A model generated the notes under the pieces. It was not told the origin of the DNA and did not search any database. It saw only the letters and a list, made by a program, of their open reading frames with translations. Positions 1 through 9,301 of a stretch of DNA of 64,000 nt are shown here, in pieces. Source of the DNA: Melastoma dodecandrum (lineage: Eukaryota; Streptophyta; Magnoliopsida; Myrtales; Melastomataceae); the NCBI GenBank assembly GCA_029817715.1, contig JARUPY010000066.1, positions 62,001 to 126,000 on the forward strand. The letters run 5' to 3'. A program made the translations under genes and the position numbers. The first letter of the stretch is position 1, and every line of letters begins with the position of its first letter.

Positions 1-87
1 CGCGATGACGATCTCCTCACCGGCCTCGGCACGCGCGATCAGCTTCGAAAGGTTGGTTTTCGCGTCGTGGATCGTAACCGTGGGCAT
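1..87 (-). CDS. Phd/YefM-family antitoxin, N-terminal part, cut by window edge
   Basis: Reading leftward from the ATG at 87 gives a protein opening MPTVTIHDAKTNL and continuing SKLIARAEAGEEIVIA to the edge. This is the standard start of prevent-host-death (Phd/YefM) antitoxins: a short strand, the AKTNLSKL helix and the EAGEEIVI strand. In the family this N-terminal domain dimerises and binds the operator, while the C-terminus, missing here, wraps a toxin that is often a PIN-domain RNase. The toxin would lie left of the window, so the pairing is inferred. A 12-bp perfect palindrome sits 22 bp upstream of the start and could be the autoregulatory operator. Confidence 0.8.
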   Translation of the reverse strand, partial: MPTVTIHDAKTNLSKLIARAEAGEEIVIA

Positions 88-108
88 GATAAGGTCCCTG
101 GCTAAGGC

Positions 109-120
109 GTTTAGCTAAAC
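109..120. promoter_or_regulatory. Perfect palindrome GTTTAGCTAAAC, candidate antitoxin operator
   Basis: GTTTAGCTAAAC is a perfect 12-bp inverted repeat. It lies 22 bp upstream of the Phd-type antitoxin start, and a nearby GCTAAG resembles a half-site. Phd-family antitoxins are known to repress their own operon by binding short palindromes over the promoter. Assigning this site to that role is inference from position. Confidence 0.4.
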
Positions 121-168
121 ATCAGTGATCTGCCCGTCAATCTAAGGTGCATCCGCCGCTCGGGCGAC

Positions 169-381
169 CTAAAGCGGCCCGTGCGCGTCGAAGCTCACGT
201 GGCGCATGGTCGTATGGTCGCCGGTGCGCCGCGAGGCATCACGGATCTCGAGGCCGACGATGAAGCCGTCGGCATCGTAGGCCACGACGATGCCCGCCGC
301 GACCTCGCGGCTGTCGGCGATCGCGGCCTCGGTCAAATCGAGCTGGATCGTGTCGGCGCCGCGATCGACCTTCAGATGCAT
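169..381 (-). CDS. DUF2283 family protein
   Basis: A 70-residue protein with the DUF2283 pattern. An early strand (MHLKVDRGADTIQLDL) is followed by EVAAGIVVAYDADGFIVGLEI, the recurrent 'pGvvldyDadGnvvGiEi' core of the family. The ATG at 381 is preferred over one at 402 because GAGGAA lies 8-9 bases upstream of it and the other has no recognisable ribosome site. The family has no fixed biochemical function; some members sit beside toxin-antitoxin genes. It reads in the same direction as the downstream Phd-type antitoxin, 80 bp away, so cotranscription is possible but unproven. Confidence 0.75.
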   Translation of the reverse strand: MHLKVDRGADTIQLDLTEAAIADSREVAAGIVVAYDADGFIVGLEIRDASRRTGDHTTMRHVSFDAHGPL

Positions 382-534
382 GGCTGGTTCCTCTTCATGC
401 AAGACGAGGATAGCACGGCACGGCGCAAGCCGCCGTCCGCGGCGCGTCCGGCCGCCCTTTGCCTGCCTCCCCCCTCATGGCATAACGCGGCATGCCGAAG
501 GTGCATGTCCCGATGCAGTCCAAGTGACCGAACA

Positions 535-1555
535 GTGATCGAGCAGGCCATCTATTTCGCGCTCGGCTGCATTGTCACCGCGCTCGCGGCGCTGGCTTTC
601 GCGCCGGTGTTCTGGCACCGCGCGCTGCGCCTCACGCGTCGGCGCCTCGCGCTGCAGGTGCCGCTGTCGATGCAGGAGATCTACGCCGAGCGGGATCAGT
701 TGCGCGCCCAGTTTGCGGTTGAGCGGCTGCGCATCGAGCAGGCGATGGACCGCGTAAAGGCCGGCAAGGCGCACGACATGGCGGAGATCGGTCGTCGTAC
801 CATGACCGTAAGCGCGCTCGGTGACGAGGTCGCCGCGCTGCGCCGGCTCGAGCAGGCCCAGGAAAAGGAAATCCATCTGCTCGTCGCCGAGCTCGCCGCC
901 GTCAGCGCGGAGAACGGGGCCATGAGGGTCGAACTGCACGATTCGCACGGGATGATCGAGCGCCGCACGCACGACCATCAGCTGGGGCAGCACGAGCTCG
1001 AACGCGTACGAAACGACGTCGAGGACAAGCGCGCGACGATCGCTTCGCTCGAGACGCGGGCGATGGGGCTCGAGATGCGGCTGACCGACGCGCAACGCGC
1101 CGGCGAGCTGCGCACGTCGGGCCTGCTCGGCAAGCTCGAGGCGGCGATGGCCCATGTGACACGCCATGAGTCGAGCGGCCTGTCGCTGCGCCGCGAGCTC
1201 GACGAGGCGAAGCAGCGAATCCACGCGCTCGAGGACGAGCTCGCGCGGGCGGGCGACCGCGCGCAGGGCGCTTCGTTGCAGACGAGTCTCGGGAGGACGC
1301 GCGCGAGCGAGCCCGGGCAGGTCGAGATGATCGAGGTGCTGCGTGGCCGAGAACGACGCCTTGCAGAGCGCCATCGCCGCGGCCGGCCGGGTCACGGCCT
1401 TGGCGGAGGACGATGCCGCGGACGGGGGCTTGCGCGCCAGCATCCATGCGCTCGGCCTCGCCGTCGCGACCATGACCCGGGCGGGGCGATCGAATGCCGG
1501 CGACGTCCGCGAGAGCGAGCGTCGCCAGGCGGCGAGCCCGATCGATGTCGCCTGA
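535..1555 (+). CDS. N-terminally anchored coiled-coil protein, frameshifted
   Basis: The protein opens at a GTG (535) with one hydrophobic segment (IEQAIYFALGCIVTALAALA, residues 2-21). About 250 residues of Glu/Arg/Ala-rich coiled coil follow, which suggests a membrane-anchored structural protein. I do not recognise a named family, although similar anchored coiled-coil proteins occur in Rhizobiales. Near 1344 the frame changes: LR is followed in frame 2 by AENDALQSAIAAAG. Removing one G from the GG there restores LRAENDALQ and a continuous 339-residue product ending at 1555. I read this as a one-base insertion error. Start choice is moderately secure because no in-frame ATG lies nearby. Confidence 0.55.
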
Positions 1556-1685
1556 TACACGTATTGGTTGTTATAAAGCAGGCTTCCCAAGAGGGAGCCA
1601 ATTTTTCGTGAAAGCGTTAGCCATCTCTTGATTAAACCATAAGTTGTATATCTAGTGCGATTGCATCCGCGGCGAGGGATCAATC

Positions 1686-1874
1686 GTGATGTCACATTTT
1701 CAGGTCAGTTCGTATCCGGGGCCGTCCAATGGCGAGGCGGCCCGCGAGTACCTCTTCGACATGATCGCCCAGCTCGCCAAGCTGGCGCGCGGCGCCGGCG
1801 AGGCGCAGGTCGCGATCTACCTGGAGGCGATCCTGGCGGCGCGGCGTGTCGTTCTCGAGGATGCCTCGCCGTGA
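1686..1874 (+). CDS. Small conserved hypothetical protein, 62 aa
   Basis: A short uninterrupted frame opens GTG-ATG (1686/1689) with GAGGG about 9-12 bases upstream. The product starts MSHFQVSSYPG and carries an amphipathic helical stretch, EYLFDMIAQLAKLARGAGEA, then IYLEAILAARRVVLE. There is no signal peptide or membrane segment. It is convergent with the PHB depolymerase gene, leaving 21 bp between stops. Codon use matches its neighbours. I do not recognise a function; the helical content suits a small cytosolic protein that might act as a dimer or adaptor, but that is speculation. Confidence 0.5.
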   Translation: MMSHFQVSSYPGPSNGEAAREYLFDMIAQLAKLARGAGEAQVAIYLEAILAARRVVLEDASP

Positions 1875-1895
1875 GCCGCGAGGTCGGCGCCGACG

Positions 1896-3143
1896 TCAGA
1901 CGGCGATGACCTGCGACTGAAAGGCGACGATGGCGGGGACGATTTCGCTGCGAAAGCGCGAGCCGTTGAAGACGCCATAGTGGCCGACGTCTTTTTGCAG
2001 GTGATGCGTCCTGCGCTCCGGCGCCAGATTGACGCAGAGATCGTGCGCCGCCTGCGTCTGCCCGAGCCCGGAGATGTCGTCGTTCTCGCCTTCGACCGTC
2101 ATCAGCGCCGTGCGGCGGATGGCGCCGAGATCGACCGGCTCGCCGCGGTGGCGCATCACGCCACGCGGCAACTGATGGTCGACAAAGACGGTATCGATGG
2201 TCTGCATGTAATATTCGGCCGTCAGGTCCATGACGGCGAGATACTCGTCGTAGAACTCGCGGTGCTTCTCCGCCGACTCGCCGTCGCCCTTGACGAGGTG
2301 GTTGAACATTTCAAGGTGCGCATCGACGTGCCGGTCGATGTTCATCGCCATGAAGCCGGAGAGCTGCAGGAATCCCGGGTAAACCATGCGTCCGAAGCCC
2401 GGATAGGGATAGGGCACCGGGAAGACGCAATTGTCGCGGAACCACTGGCTGCCGCGCTTCTCGGCGAGCTGGTTGACCGCGGTCGGCGACCGACGTGTGT
2501 CGATCGGGCCGCCCATCAAGGTCATGGATTCGGGGGCCAGCGGATCATGGCGCGCTTCCATCAGCGCCACGGCGGCGAGCAGCGGAACGGAGGGCTGGCA
2601 GACGCCGAGCGTGTGGAGCGCACCGCCGTCCGCCTTCAGCGCCTGGCACATCTCGACGATGTAGTCGATGTAGTCGTCGAGGTCGAAGCGGGCTGCGATC
2701 TTGGGCACCATGCGCGCATCGGTCCAGTCGGTGATGTAGACGTCGTGGTGCGGCAGGAAACCTTCCACGGTGCCGCGCAGCAGCGTCGCATAGTGGCCCG
2801 ACATGGGCGCGACGATCAGCAGCTTGGGCTGCCGCGCGTTCACCGGCAGCACCCGTGAGAAGCGCAACAGCCGGCAGAAGGGCTTCTGCCAGACCACGCT
2901 CTCCTCGACCGCGATCTCGCGCCCGGCGATGGTCGTGCTTTCGATGTCGAAATGCGGCTTGCCATAGCGGCGCGTGAGGCGCTCGAACATCTCGGCCGAG
3001 GCGACGATCGTGCGCCCGACGGGCGTGCTAGCCAGCGGATTGAACGGGTTGCGCGCCCAGAAGCGAGCCGCTTCCGATGCGACGCGTGCGGGGGCCATCG
3101 CCAGATAGGCGAGCTCGTGAGCCTGATACGACAAAGGGTTCAT
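1896..3143 (-). CDS. phaZ: Intracellular polyhydroxyalkanoate depolymerase
   Basis: A 415-residue intracellular PHB depolymerase of the PhaZ1 type. This enzyme mobilises carbon stored in polyhydroxybutyrate granules. The alpha/beta-hydrolase core shows LIVAPMSGHYATLLRGT near residues 109-125 and THLGV-type context around Cys182 (LGVCQPSVP), where this class uses Cys as nucleophile. The candidate Asp lies in VEGENDDIS and the candidate His in KDVGHYGVFNGSRFR near the C-terminus. The start at 3143 (MNPLSYQAHE) has GGGAG five bases upstream, better than a site 27 bases further up. Length fits the family. It is a single transcription unit, convergent with the small gene at 1686. Confidence 0.92.
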   Translation of the reverse strand: MNPLSYQAHELAYLAMAPARVASEAARFWARNPFNPLASTPVGRTIVASAEMFERLTRRYGKPHFDIESTTIAGREIAVEESVVWQKPFCRLLRFSRVLPVNARQPKLLIVAPMSGHYATLLRGTVEGFLPHHDVYITDWTDARMVPKIAARFDLDDYIDYIVEMCQALKADGGALHTLGVCQPSVPLLAAVALMEARHDPLAPESMTLMGGPIDTRRSPTAVNQLAEKRGSQWFRDNCVFPVPYPYPGFGRMVYPGFLQLSGFMAMNIDRHVDAHLEMFNHLVKGDGESAEKHREFYDEYLAVMDLTAEYYMQTIDTVFVDHQLPRGVMRHRGEPVDLGAIRRTALMTVEGENDDISGLGQTQAAHDLCVNLAPERRTHHLQKDVGHYGVFNGSRFRSEIVPAIVAFQSQVIAV

Positions 3144-3317
3144 GCGCTCCCTGCGACTCCCACGATCCAAGCCGGAAGCTTAGGTCGGGATTTTGCAGTG
3201 CGATAGTGTACCTTTCGGCATGTGGTAAAGGCCATCGCGAAGTTCAACTGACAGGTGCGACCCAAAAAGCACAGTAAAGGGCAGGCTTATCAAAAGTTGC
3301 GCTACCAGCATCTTGCT

Positions 3318-4157
3318 TCATTCGCCCATCTGCATCAGCGAGCCGAGGCGCCGCGCGCTGCGCAGCAGCAAAAGAAAAGCCGCGCTCGAGACGCAAAACA
3401 ACAGCGAATTCAGCGCGAAAGCTTGGAGCATGAGGTCCGCGCGAAACACGTGATCGACCAGCAGATGCCGCATGCCCTCGAACACGTAGGTGGGTGGGAG
3501 TGCCCAAGAAATGGGCTGGAGCCATAACGGCAAGGTGGTCACCGGATAGTAGACGCCGCACAGCGGCAGCAAAAGGAAGGTGCTCGTCCAGGCGACGTTC
3601 TCCGCGCCCATGCCGTTGCGCAGCAGCAGGCCGGAGACGAAGAGGCCGATCGACCAGCTCGTCAGGATCAGGTTGGCGAAGAACACGGCGAGCGCGACCC
3701 CCAGCCCCCAGAGGTTGAAGCCGACGACCCAGATCGCCAGGATGGTCACCGGCACGAGGCCGACGGCGAGGCGCACCACGCTCATTGCCATCAGCGCCAG
3801 CAGGAACTCGGCCGGGCGCAGCGGGCGCATCATCAGGTTGGCGAGGTTGCGCGACCAGATCTCCTCCAGGAAGGTGATGGAGAAGCCGATCTGGCCGCGC
3901 TGCAGGATATCCCACAGGATCACCGCGCCGATCAGCGTGCCGGCGGCGATGGCGGCCCGCGTCGGCGCCGCCGCCTGCGGGAGGCCGGCGATGTAAGTCT
4001 GCAGGAATCCCCAGGTGACCATCTGCAGCGCCGGCCAGTAGACGAGGTCGAGCGTGCGCATCGTCGAGGAGCGCAGGAGATAGGTGTAGCGCAGCACCAT
4101 CGCGCCGATGCGCGGCAGCGAGATCGGCGCGGCGCCGAGCGACCCGAGAAGACTCAT
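3318..4157 (-). CDS. ABC-2 type transporter permease
   Basis: A 279-residue integral membrane protein with about six hydrophobic segments and the ABC-2 permease layout. An N-terminal cytoplasmic stretch precedes the first span (LVYWPALQMVTWGFLQTYIA), a conserved loop follows (FLEEIWSRNLANLMMRPLRPAEF), and the C-terminal pair of spans contains WALPPTYVFEGMR. Its ATG overlaps the TGA of the ATPase gene by four bases (ATGA), so the two are translationally coupled and form one exporter. The substrate is unknown. ABC-2 pairs of this kind export drugs, polysaccharides or lipids. The stop at 3318 leaves a 174-bp gap to phaZ. Confidence 0.88.
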   Translation of the reverse strand: MSLLGSLGAAPISLPRIGAMVLRYTYLLRSSTMRTLDLVYWPALQMVTWGFLQTYIAGLPQAAAPTRAAIAAGTLIGAVILWDILQRGQIGFSITFLEEIWSRNLANLMMRPLRPAEFLLALMAMSVVRLAVGLVPVTILAIWVVGFNLWGLGVALAVFFANLILTSWSIGLFVSGLLLRNGMGAENVAWTSTFLLLPLCGVYYPVTTLPLWLQPISWALPPTYVFEGMRHLLVDHVFRADLMLQAFALNSLLFCVSSAAFLLLLRSARRLGSLMQMGE

Positions 4158-4414
4158 GCTTCCACGCCCTGCAGGCGGCCGCGTGCGACGTCGAGGAACA
4201 CGTCCTCCAAGGAAGCGCGGCCGTAGCGCTCCAGGAAATGCGCGGGCGAGTCGTCGTCCACCACACGGCCCTCGCGGAGCATGACGACGCGATCGCACAG
4301 CCGCTCGACCTCGGCCATGTTGTGCGAGGCGAGCAGGATCGTCGCGCCGCGCCGCGCCACATAGGCTTCCAGCCGCGCCCGCACCCAGTCGGCCGTATCG
4401 GGATCGAGCGATGC

Positions 4415-4446
<32 letters not shown>

Positions 4447-4930
4447 CGTTGATCAGCGCCTTGGCGAGCGCGACGCGGGTCTTCTGCCCGGCCGAGAGCT
4501 TGCCCGCCGGGCGGTCGACGAACTCGCCGTGCGCGAGGTCCTCGACGAGGCGGGCGATCCGCGTCTTCGGGTCGACGACGCCGTAGAGTCGGGCGAAGAC
4601 GTCGAGGTTCTGGCGCACGGTGAGGCGGTGCGGCATGTCGACGTAGGGGCTCTCGAAGTTCATGCGATGCAGCACCTTGTAGCGCTCGCGCGCCATGTCG
4701 GCGCCGAGCACACATGCCGTGCCCGAGGTCGGCAGAATGAGCCCCATGATCATGGCGATCGTCGTCGTCTTGCCGGCGCCGTTGCCGCCGAGCAGCCCGG
4801 TGACCGAGCCGCGCGCAATGGCGAAGGAGAGACCGTCGACCGCGACCTTGCCGGCATACGCCTTGGTGAGCGCTTCGAGCGCGATCGCCGGCTCGCGACC
4901 TATGTCGTCCTGTGGCAAGCTCGCGGTCAT
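4154..4930 (-). CDS. ABC transporter ATP-binding protein
   Basis: A 258-residue ATPase subunit. Walker A is LLGGNGAGKTTT, the signature motif is KLSAGQKTRVALAKAL (LSAGQ in place of LSGGQ), Walker B is DVLLLDEPTASLDP, and the H-loop is LLASHNMAEVERL. This arrangement is typical of DrrA/CcmA-like exporters paired with ABC-2 permeases. The ATG at 4930 has AGGAG five bases upstream. The gene is divergent from regB, with only 42 bp between the two starts, so both promoters must overlap in that space. The downstream permease overlaps it by four bases. The transported substrate cannot be told from sequence. Confidence 0.9.
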
Positions 4931-4972
4931 GCGTCTCCTCGCGTCGGCCGACATATAGGAAGTGCGCGCATC

Positions 4973-6341
4973 TTGACCGATCTGACCGCCCGCCCCCTCG
5001 ACCTCGGCTCCCGCTCGCGCCGCCCGCGTGTCGACACGCAGGTCAGGCTGCGCTGGCTCGCCGTTTCCGGCCAGCTCGCGGCGGTTCTGGCGACCCAGTT
5101 CGTGCTCGGCTTCCGGATGCCGTTCACCGCCTGCTGCGTCGTCGTCGGCGCCTCGGTGTGGGTCAATCTCGGCCTGCGGATCCGCTTCGCGCACAGCGAC
5201 CGCCTCGAGGACCGGCCGACGGCATGCCTCATGGCCTACGACCTGCTGCAGCTCACAGCCCTGCTGTACCTCACCGGCGGCCTCGAGAACCCATTCGCGA
5301 TGCTGTTCCTGGCGCCGCTGATGATCGCCGCCGTGTCGCTGTCGGCTTTCTACACCGGGATGCTCACGGCGCTCGTCGTCGTCTGCGCGACGGCGCTCAC
5401 CTTCCATCACCTCCCGCTGCCCTGGTTTCCGGGCCAGACGATCGCGCTGCCCTTCCTCTACAAGGTCGGCATCTGGGGTGCGATCGCCGTCGGCGCGAGC
5501 TTCGCCGCGGCCTACGCGTGGCGCATCGCCGAAGAGGCCCGCCGTCTCTCCGACGCGCTCGCCGCGACCGAGCTGGTGCTGGTGCGCGAGCAGCATCTCA
5601 GTCAGCTCGACGGCCTCGCGGCCGGGGCGGCGCACGAGCTGGGCACGCCGCTCGCGACGATCAAGCTCGTCGTCAACGATATGCGCAAGCAGTTCGCCCA
5701 GCGACGGGCCGATCGGCGAGGATCTCACCCTATTGATGCAGGAGGTCGAGCGCTGCCGCGAGATCCTCGGAACCTTGACCTCGCTCGGCAGCGAGCCCGG
5801 CCACATCATCGGCATGCTGACCTTGGGTCACCTGCTCGAGGAGGTCGTGCACCCGCAGCGCGACTTCGGCGCCCGCATAAAGGTCGTGAAAGAGGGCGAG
5901 GAGCCCGAGCCGCAATCGGCCCGCAATCCCGGCGTCCTGCACGGCCTGGGCAATTTCGTCGAGAACGCGATCGATTTCGCGGCCGCCGAGGTGCGGATCG
6001 TGGCGCGTTGGACCGAGGCCATCGTCGCCGTCGTTATCGAGGACGACGGACCAGGCTTCGCTCCCACCGTTGTAACGCGGCTCGGCGAACCTTATCTCAT
6101 ACACAAGGCAAACCGTCGTGCCAGGGGCGAGGATGGCTCTGGGCTGGGCCTCGGGGTCTTCATCGCCAAGACGCTGCTGGAACGCTCCGGCGCCAGCGTG
6201 ACAATGGCGAACGCGCCGCCGCCCGACAGCGGTGCCCGCGTGACGGTTCTCTGGCAGCGACCGGATTTCGAGCGCGGACGATCCTCGAACGTCCTCTTCG
6301 ACCCGGACCTCGCCAGGGTGCCGCTGGACGAGCCGGTCTGA
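4973..6341 (+). CDS. regB: Redox sensor histidine kinase RegB/PrrB/ActS, frameshifted
   Basis: Membrane-bound redox sensor kinase. About six N-terminal transmembrane segments contain the quinone-site heptapeptide GGLENPF (about residues 101-107). The RegB-type H-box AAHELGTPLATI follows with its His near 221. The redox cysteine is in VERCREIL (about residue 260), and an HATPase domain has EDDGPGF and GSGLGLGVFIAK. In known systems RegB phosphorylates RegA when quinones are reduced and controls energy-generating pathways. The frame breaks at CCC 5697-5699; removing one C gives FASDGPIGEDL and a 455-residue protein. A TTG start with AGGAAG upstream is the best available. It lies 50 bp before regA and is probably cotranscribed. 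Confidence 0.85.
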
Positions 6342-6391
6342 CGCATCGCGACTGTCGCCGATGCAGGGACCAGGACGCGCGGAGATCGACG

Positions 6392-6976
6392 ATGGACATA
6401 CTCGAAACGCGAATCCCAGGTTGCACCGTATTGGATCATGAAGGTCTGGGCGCCGATGCGACCCTGCTGATCGTCGATGACGACAAGGCTTTTTGCCAAC
6501 GTCTCGCCCGATCCATGGAAACGCGCGGCTTCCTCGTCACGACAGCGTCGTCCGTCGCGGAAGGCCTCGCCGCCATCGACGCGGCGGCACCGGCCTTCGC
6601 CATCATCGACATGCGCCTAGCCGACGGGAACGGCCTCGACGTCATCTCGGAGCTCAAAGCGCGCCGGCCGGACGCCCGCGCCGTCGTGCTGACGGGCTAC
6701 GGCAACATCGTCACCGCCGTGACCGCCGTGAAGCTCGGTGCTTTCGACTACCTCGCCAAGCCTGCCGACGCCGACGAGATCTACAACGCGCTGATGGCGA
6801 CGCAGCACGACAAGGCGACGGTGCCGGAGAACCCGATGTCGGCCGACCGCGTGCGCTGGGAGCACATCCAGCGCGTCTACGAGCTGTGCAACCGCAACGT
6901 CTCGGAAACCGCGCGTCGGCTCAACATGCACCGCCGCACGTTGCAGCGGATCCTGGCCAAGCGCGCGCCGCGGTAA
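6392..6976 (+). CDS. regA: Redox response regulator RegA/PrrA/ActR
   Basis: A 194-residue response regulator partnered with RegB. The receiver domain starts LLIVDDDKAFCQRLA, the phosphoacceptor is Asp73 in IIDMRLADGNGLDV, the switch residues are in VVLTGYG, and the conserved Lys is in YLAKPADADEI. A Fis-type helix-turn-helix (NVSETARRLNMHRRTLQRIL) ends the protein and is almost invariant in the family. RegA acts as a global regulator of respiration, carbon and nitrogen fixation, and photosynthesis where present. The ATG at 6392 has GGAG seven bases upstream. The gene is intact. Confidence 0.93.
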   Translation: MDILETRIPGCTVLDHEGLGADATLLIVDDDKAFCQRLARSMETRGFLVTTASSVAEGLAAIDAAAPAFAIIDMRLADGNGLDVISELKARRPDARAVVLTGYGNIVTAVTAVKLGAFDYLAKPADADEIYNALMATQHDKATVPENPMSADRVRWEHIQRVYELCNRNVSETARRLNMHRRTLQRILAKRAPR

Positions 6977-7070
6977 GTGCCGCCTCCGCGCTCACGCGGA
7001 TTTCTCAATAATATCTTGAGTGACGCTTCTGCTCGCCTCGGAATATGCTCGAGAGTATGGTGGGGCTATC

Positions 7071-7358
7071 ATGACACATTATTCGGGCGTATTGCGCGCG
7101 TGCGCGCATGGATCATATGCGGCCCCGCCTGCACTGGCAGGATCGGGTCAGGGCGACGCAGGATTCGCGGCCGCACTGGATGACCCCTTTTGTCACGGTG
7201 ACCCTACGTCTCGAGCAGGAACCCGCTGTGATCAGACCAGCCAGCAGCTCGGCGGCGGCTATCAGTTCGCGCTGAGGCCTACCATCATCACCACGACGCC
7301 GGTGCTGACCCCGATCTTCGACCACGGCCCATTGCTCACGGCGCCTCTGGCATTCTGA
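7071..7358 (+). CDS. Doubtful small ORF in the 386-bp gap after regA
   Basis: The stretch 6977-7362 carries no recognised gene. The best frame starts at an ATG (7071) with GGTGGGG six bases upstream and would give a 95-residue product beginning MTHYSGVLRACAHGSY. Composition is odd, with scattered Pro/Thr/Ala and no domain or signal, and it ends five bases before the convergent DUF2093 stop. It may be a real lineage-specific peptide or chance. Nothing else stands out in the gap. Confidence 0.2.
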   Translation: MTHYSGVLRACAHGSYAAPPALAGSGQGDAGFAAALDDPFCHGDPTSRAGTRCDQTSQQLGGGYQFALRPTIITTTPVLTPIFDHGPLLTAPLAF

Positions 7359-7362
7359 CGAG

Positions 7363-7584
7363 TCAGGCGTCCGGCTTGATGCCGAGCGCCGCAAGCTTGG
7401 CGGGGGGGCCGGCATAGGCCTCTTGGCGATCGACGTTCCAGTAGCGCAGCTCTTCGATCGGGATCGGGACACCGGTCGCCGCGCAACGCACGTAGGCGCC
7501 GGGCCGCACGACGCGGACGTCGCCGTCGAGAAATTCGAGGACGGCTTCGCTGTCGGCGGTCGGACGGCGTTCGAAGCGGTTCAT
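7363..7584 (-). CDS. DUF2093 family protein
   Basis: A 73-residue alphaproteobacterial protein with the DUF2093 signature. VRPGAYVRCAATGVPIPIEE is followed by LRYWNVDRQEAYAGP, the usual 'RYWsvarQEaY' motif. The Cys residue and a Pro-rich turn suggest a small compact fold, but no biochemical role is established. It lies 42 bp downstream of the xseA stop on the same strand and may be its operon partner, a frequent arrangement in Rhizobiales as far as I recall. Confidence 0.85.
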   Translation of the reverse strand: MNRFERRPTADSEAVLEFLDGDVRVVRPGAYVRCAATGVPIPIEELRYWNVDRQEAYAGPPAKLAALGIKPDA

Positions 7585-7626
7585 CTCGTCGATCTCGACT
7601 TGCGCCCGCGCGTTAGCGGAGCGCCT

Positions 7627-9229
7627 TCAGAAAAGGGTGCCCTGCTCGGTCTTGGGACTTTGGGGTCCGGAACGGGGTTTGCGGCTCACCGGCGTGCTCG
7701 TACGCGGCGCCGCGACCACCGCAATATGACCATCGGCCAGCTCGATGTCGAGCGGCGCCCCGGTGCCGACCGTGCTCGTCGAGCGCACGGGGCGTCCATC
7801 CTCGTCGCGCACCAGCGCGAAGCCGCGCGCCAGCACCTGCTTGTAGCCGAGCGTCTCGAGCAGTCGGCCGTAGCGCTCGAGATGCGCGCGGCGCGTGTCG
7901 GTGATCGCGCGCCATGCCCGGACGAGCGCGGCCCCCGCCTTGGTTTGGCGCTTCCGCTCGCGGGCAAGGTCCCGGCCGAGGCCGAGCGCCGCGCTCGCGA
8001 GCCGCTGCGTGCCCTGCGCGAGCTGGCCCGCACGACGGTCGCGTGCGCGCACGACGATGAAGACCATGCGCTGCTCCAGGCGGCCGAGCTCCTCGCGGAC
8101 GCGGGCCAGTCTGGTACGCGGCGCCTGCCGCGACAGGCGCTCGGCCAGTCGCGCCAGCTCCAGGCGGCGGCGGTCGCGGCCGGCGGCGATCGCGCCGGCA
8201 AGCCGGCCCTCGGCGCGGTCGAGCCGCTGGCGCGGCACGGCGGTGACGCTGTCGGCGGCCGGCAGCGCGCGGGCGAGCGCACGCGCGTCCGCCCGCCGGC
8301 GGTCGAATCAGCCGCAGCATGGCCGCGCCGTGGCGGCGGCCGAGATCGACCTGCTGGACGAGGAGGTCGGCGCGCACCGGTACCGCCTTCTCGGCGGCGC
8401 CCGACGGCGTCGGCGCGCGCAGGTCGGCGGCGTGGTCGATCAGCGTCCAGTCGGTCTCGTGGCCGACCGCCGAGATCAACGGAATGGCGGAGGCCGCGGC
8501 GGCCCGCACCACCGCCTCTTCGTTGAACGCCCACAGATCTTCCAGCGAGCCGCCGCCACGCGCGACGATGAGCACGTCCGGCCTCGGGATCGCGCCAAGT
8601 GGCGGGAGCGCGTTGAAGCCGGCGATCGCCGCTGCGACCTCGGCGGCCGCCGTCTCGCCCTGCACGCGCACCGGCCAGACCAGCACGTGGCGCGGGAAGC
8701 GGTCGGCGAGCCGATGCAGGATGTCGCGGATGACGGCGCCGGTCGGCGAGGTGACGATGCCGATCACCCCGGGCAGATAGGGCAGCGGCCGCTTGCGCGC
8801 GGCGTCGAACAGGCCCTCGGCGGCGAGCCGCTTGCGGCGCGTTTCCAGGAGCGCCATCAGCGCGCCAAGCCCGGCCGGTTCGAGGTCGTCGATGACGATC
8901 TGGTAGCTCGACTTGCCGGGGAAGGTCGTGAGCCGCCCGGTCGCGACGACTTCGAGGCCCTCCTCCGGCTTCACCTTGAGGCGCTGGAACGCCGTCTTCC
9001 AGACGACCGCGTCGATGCGCGCCCCCTCGTCCTTGAGCGAGAAATAGGCGTGGCCGGAGGAATGCGGCCCCCGGGAGTTCGACACTTCGCCGCGGACCCG
9101 CACGTGGCCGAAGCGCTCCTCCACGGTGCGCTTCAGCGCGCCCGACAGTTCGCCGACGGTCAGCTCGGGAACGTTGCTGACCGGGGTCGGGTCGAGGAGG
9201 CGCGGGCTGCGGTCGCGGGCGACGGTCAA
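7627..9229 (-). CDS. xseA: Exodeoxyribonuclease VII large subunit, frameshifted
   Basis: Large subunit of the single-strand nuclease ExoVII. An N-terminal OB-fold ([20 protein letters not shown] to [10 protein letters not shown]) is followed by the catalytic domain with [33 protein letters not shown] and [15 protein letters not shown] long helical C-terminal region follows and the protein ends TEQGTLF. The frame breaks near 8301: removing one base restores [18 protein letters not shown] and a 533-residue protein of normal length. I therefore call one gene with a probable sequence error. The start is TTG at 9229 ([17 protein letters not shown]). DUF2093 lies just downstream. Confidence 0.88.
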
Positions 9230-9301
9230 GGATGGGGTCTGCCGGGAATCGGGATCGCAGCTTCGCGCGTGGACGCGGTCGCCGCAAGCGGCAGCGCCCC
9301 T

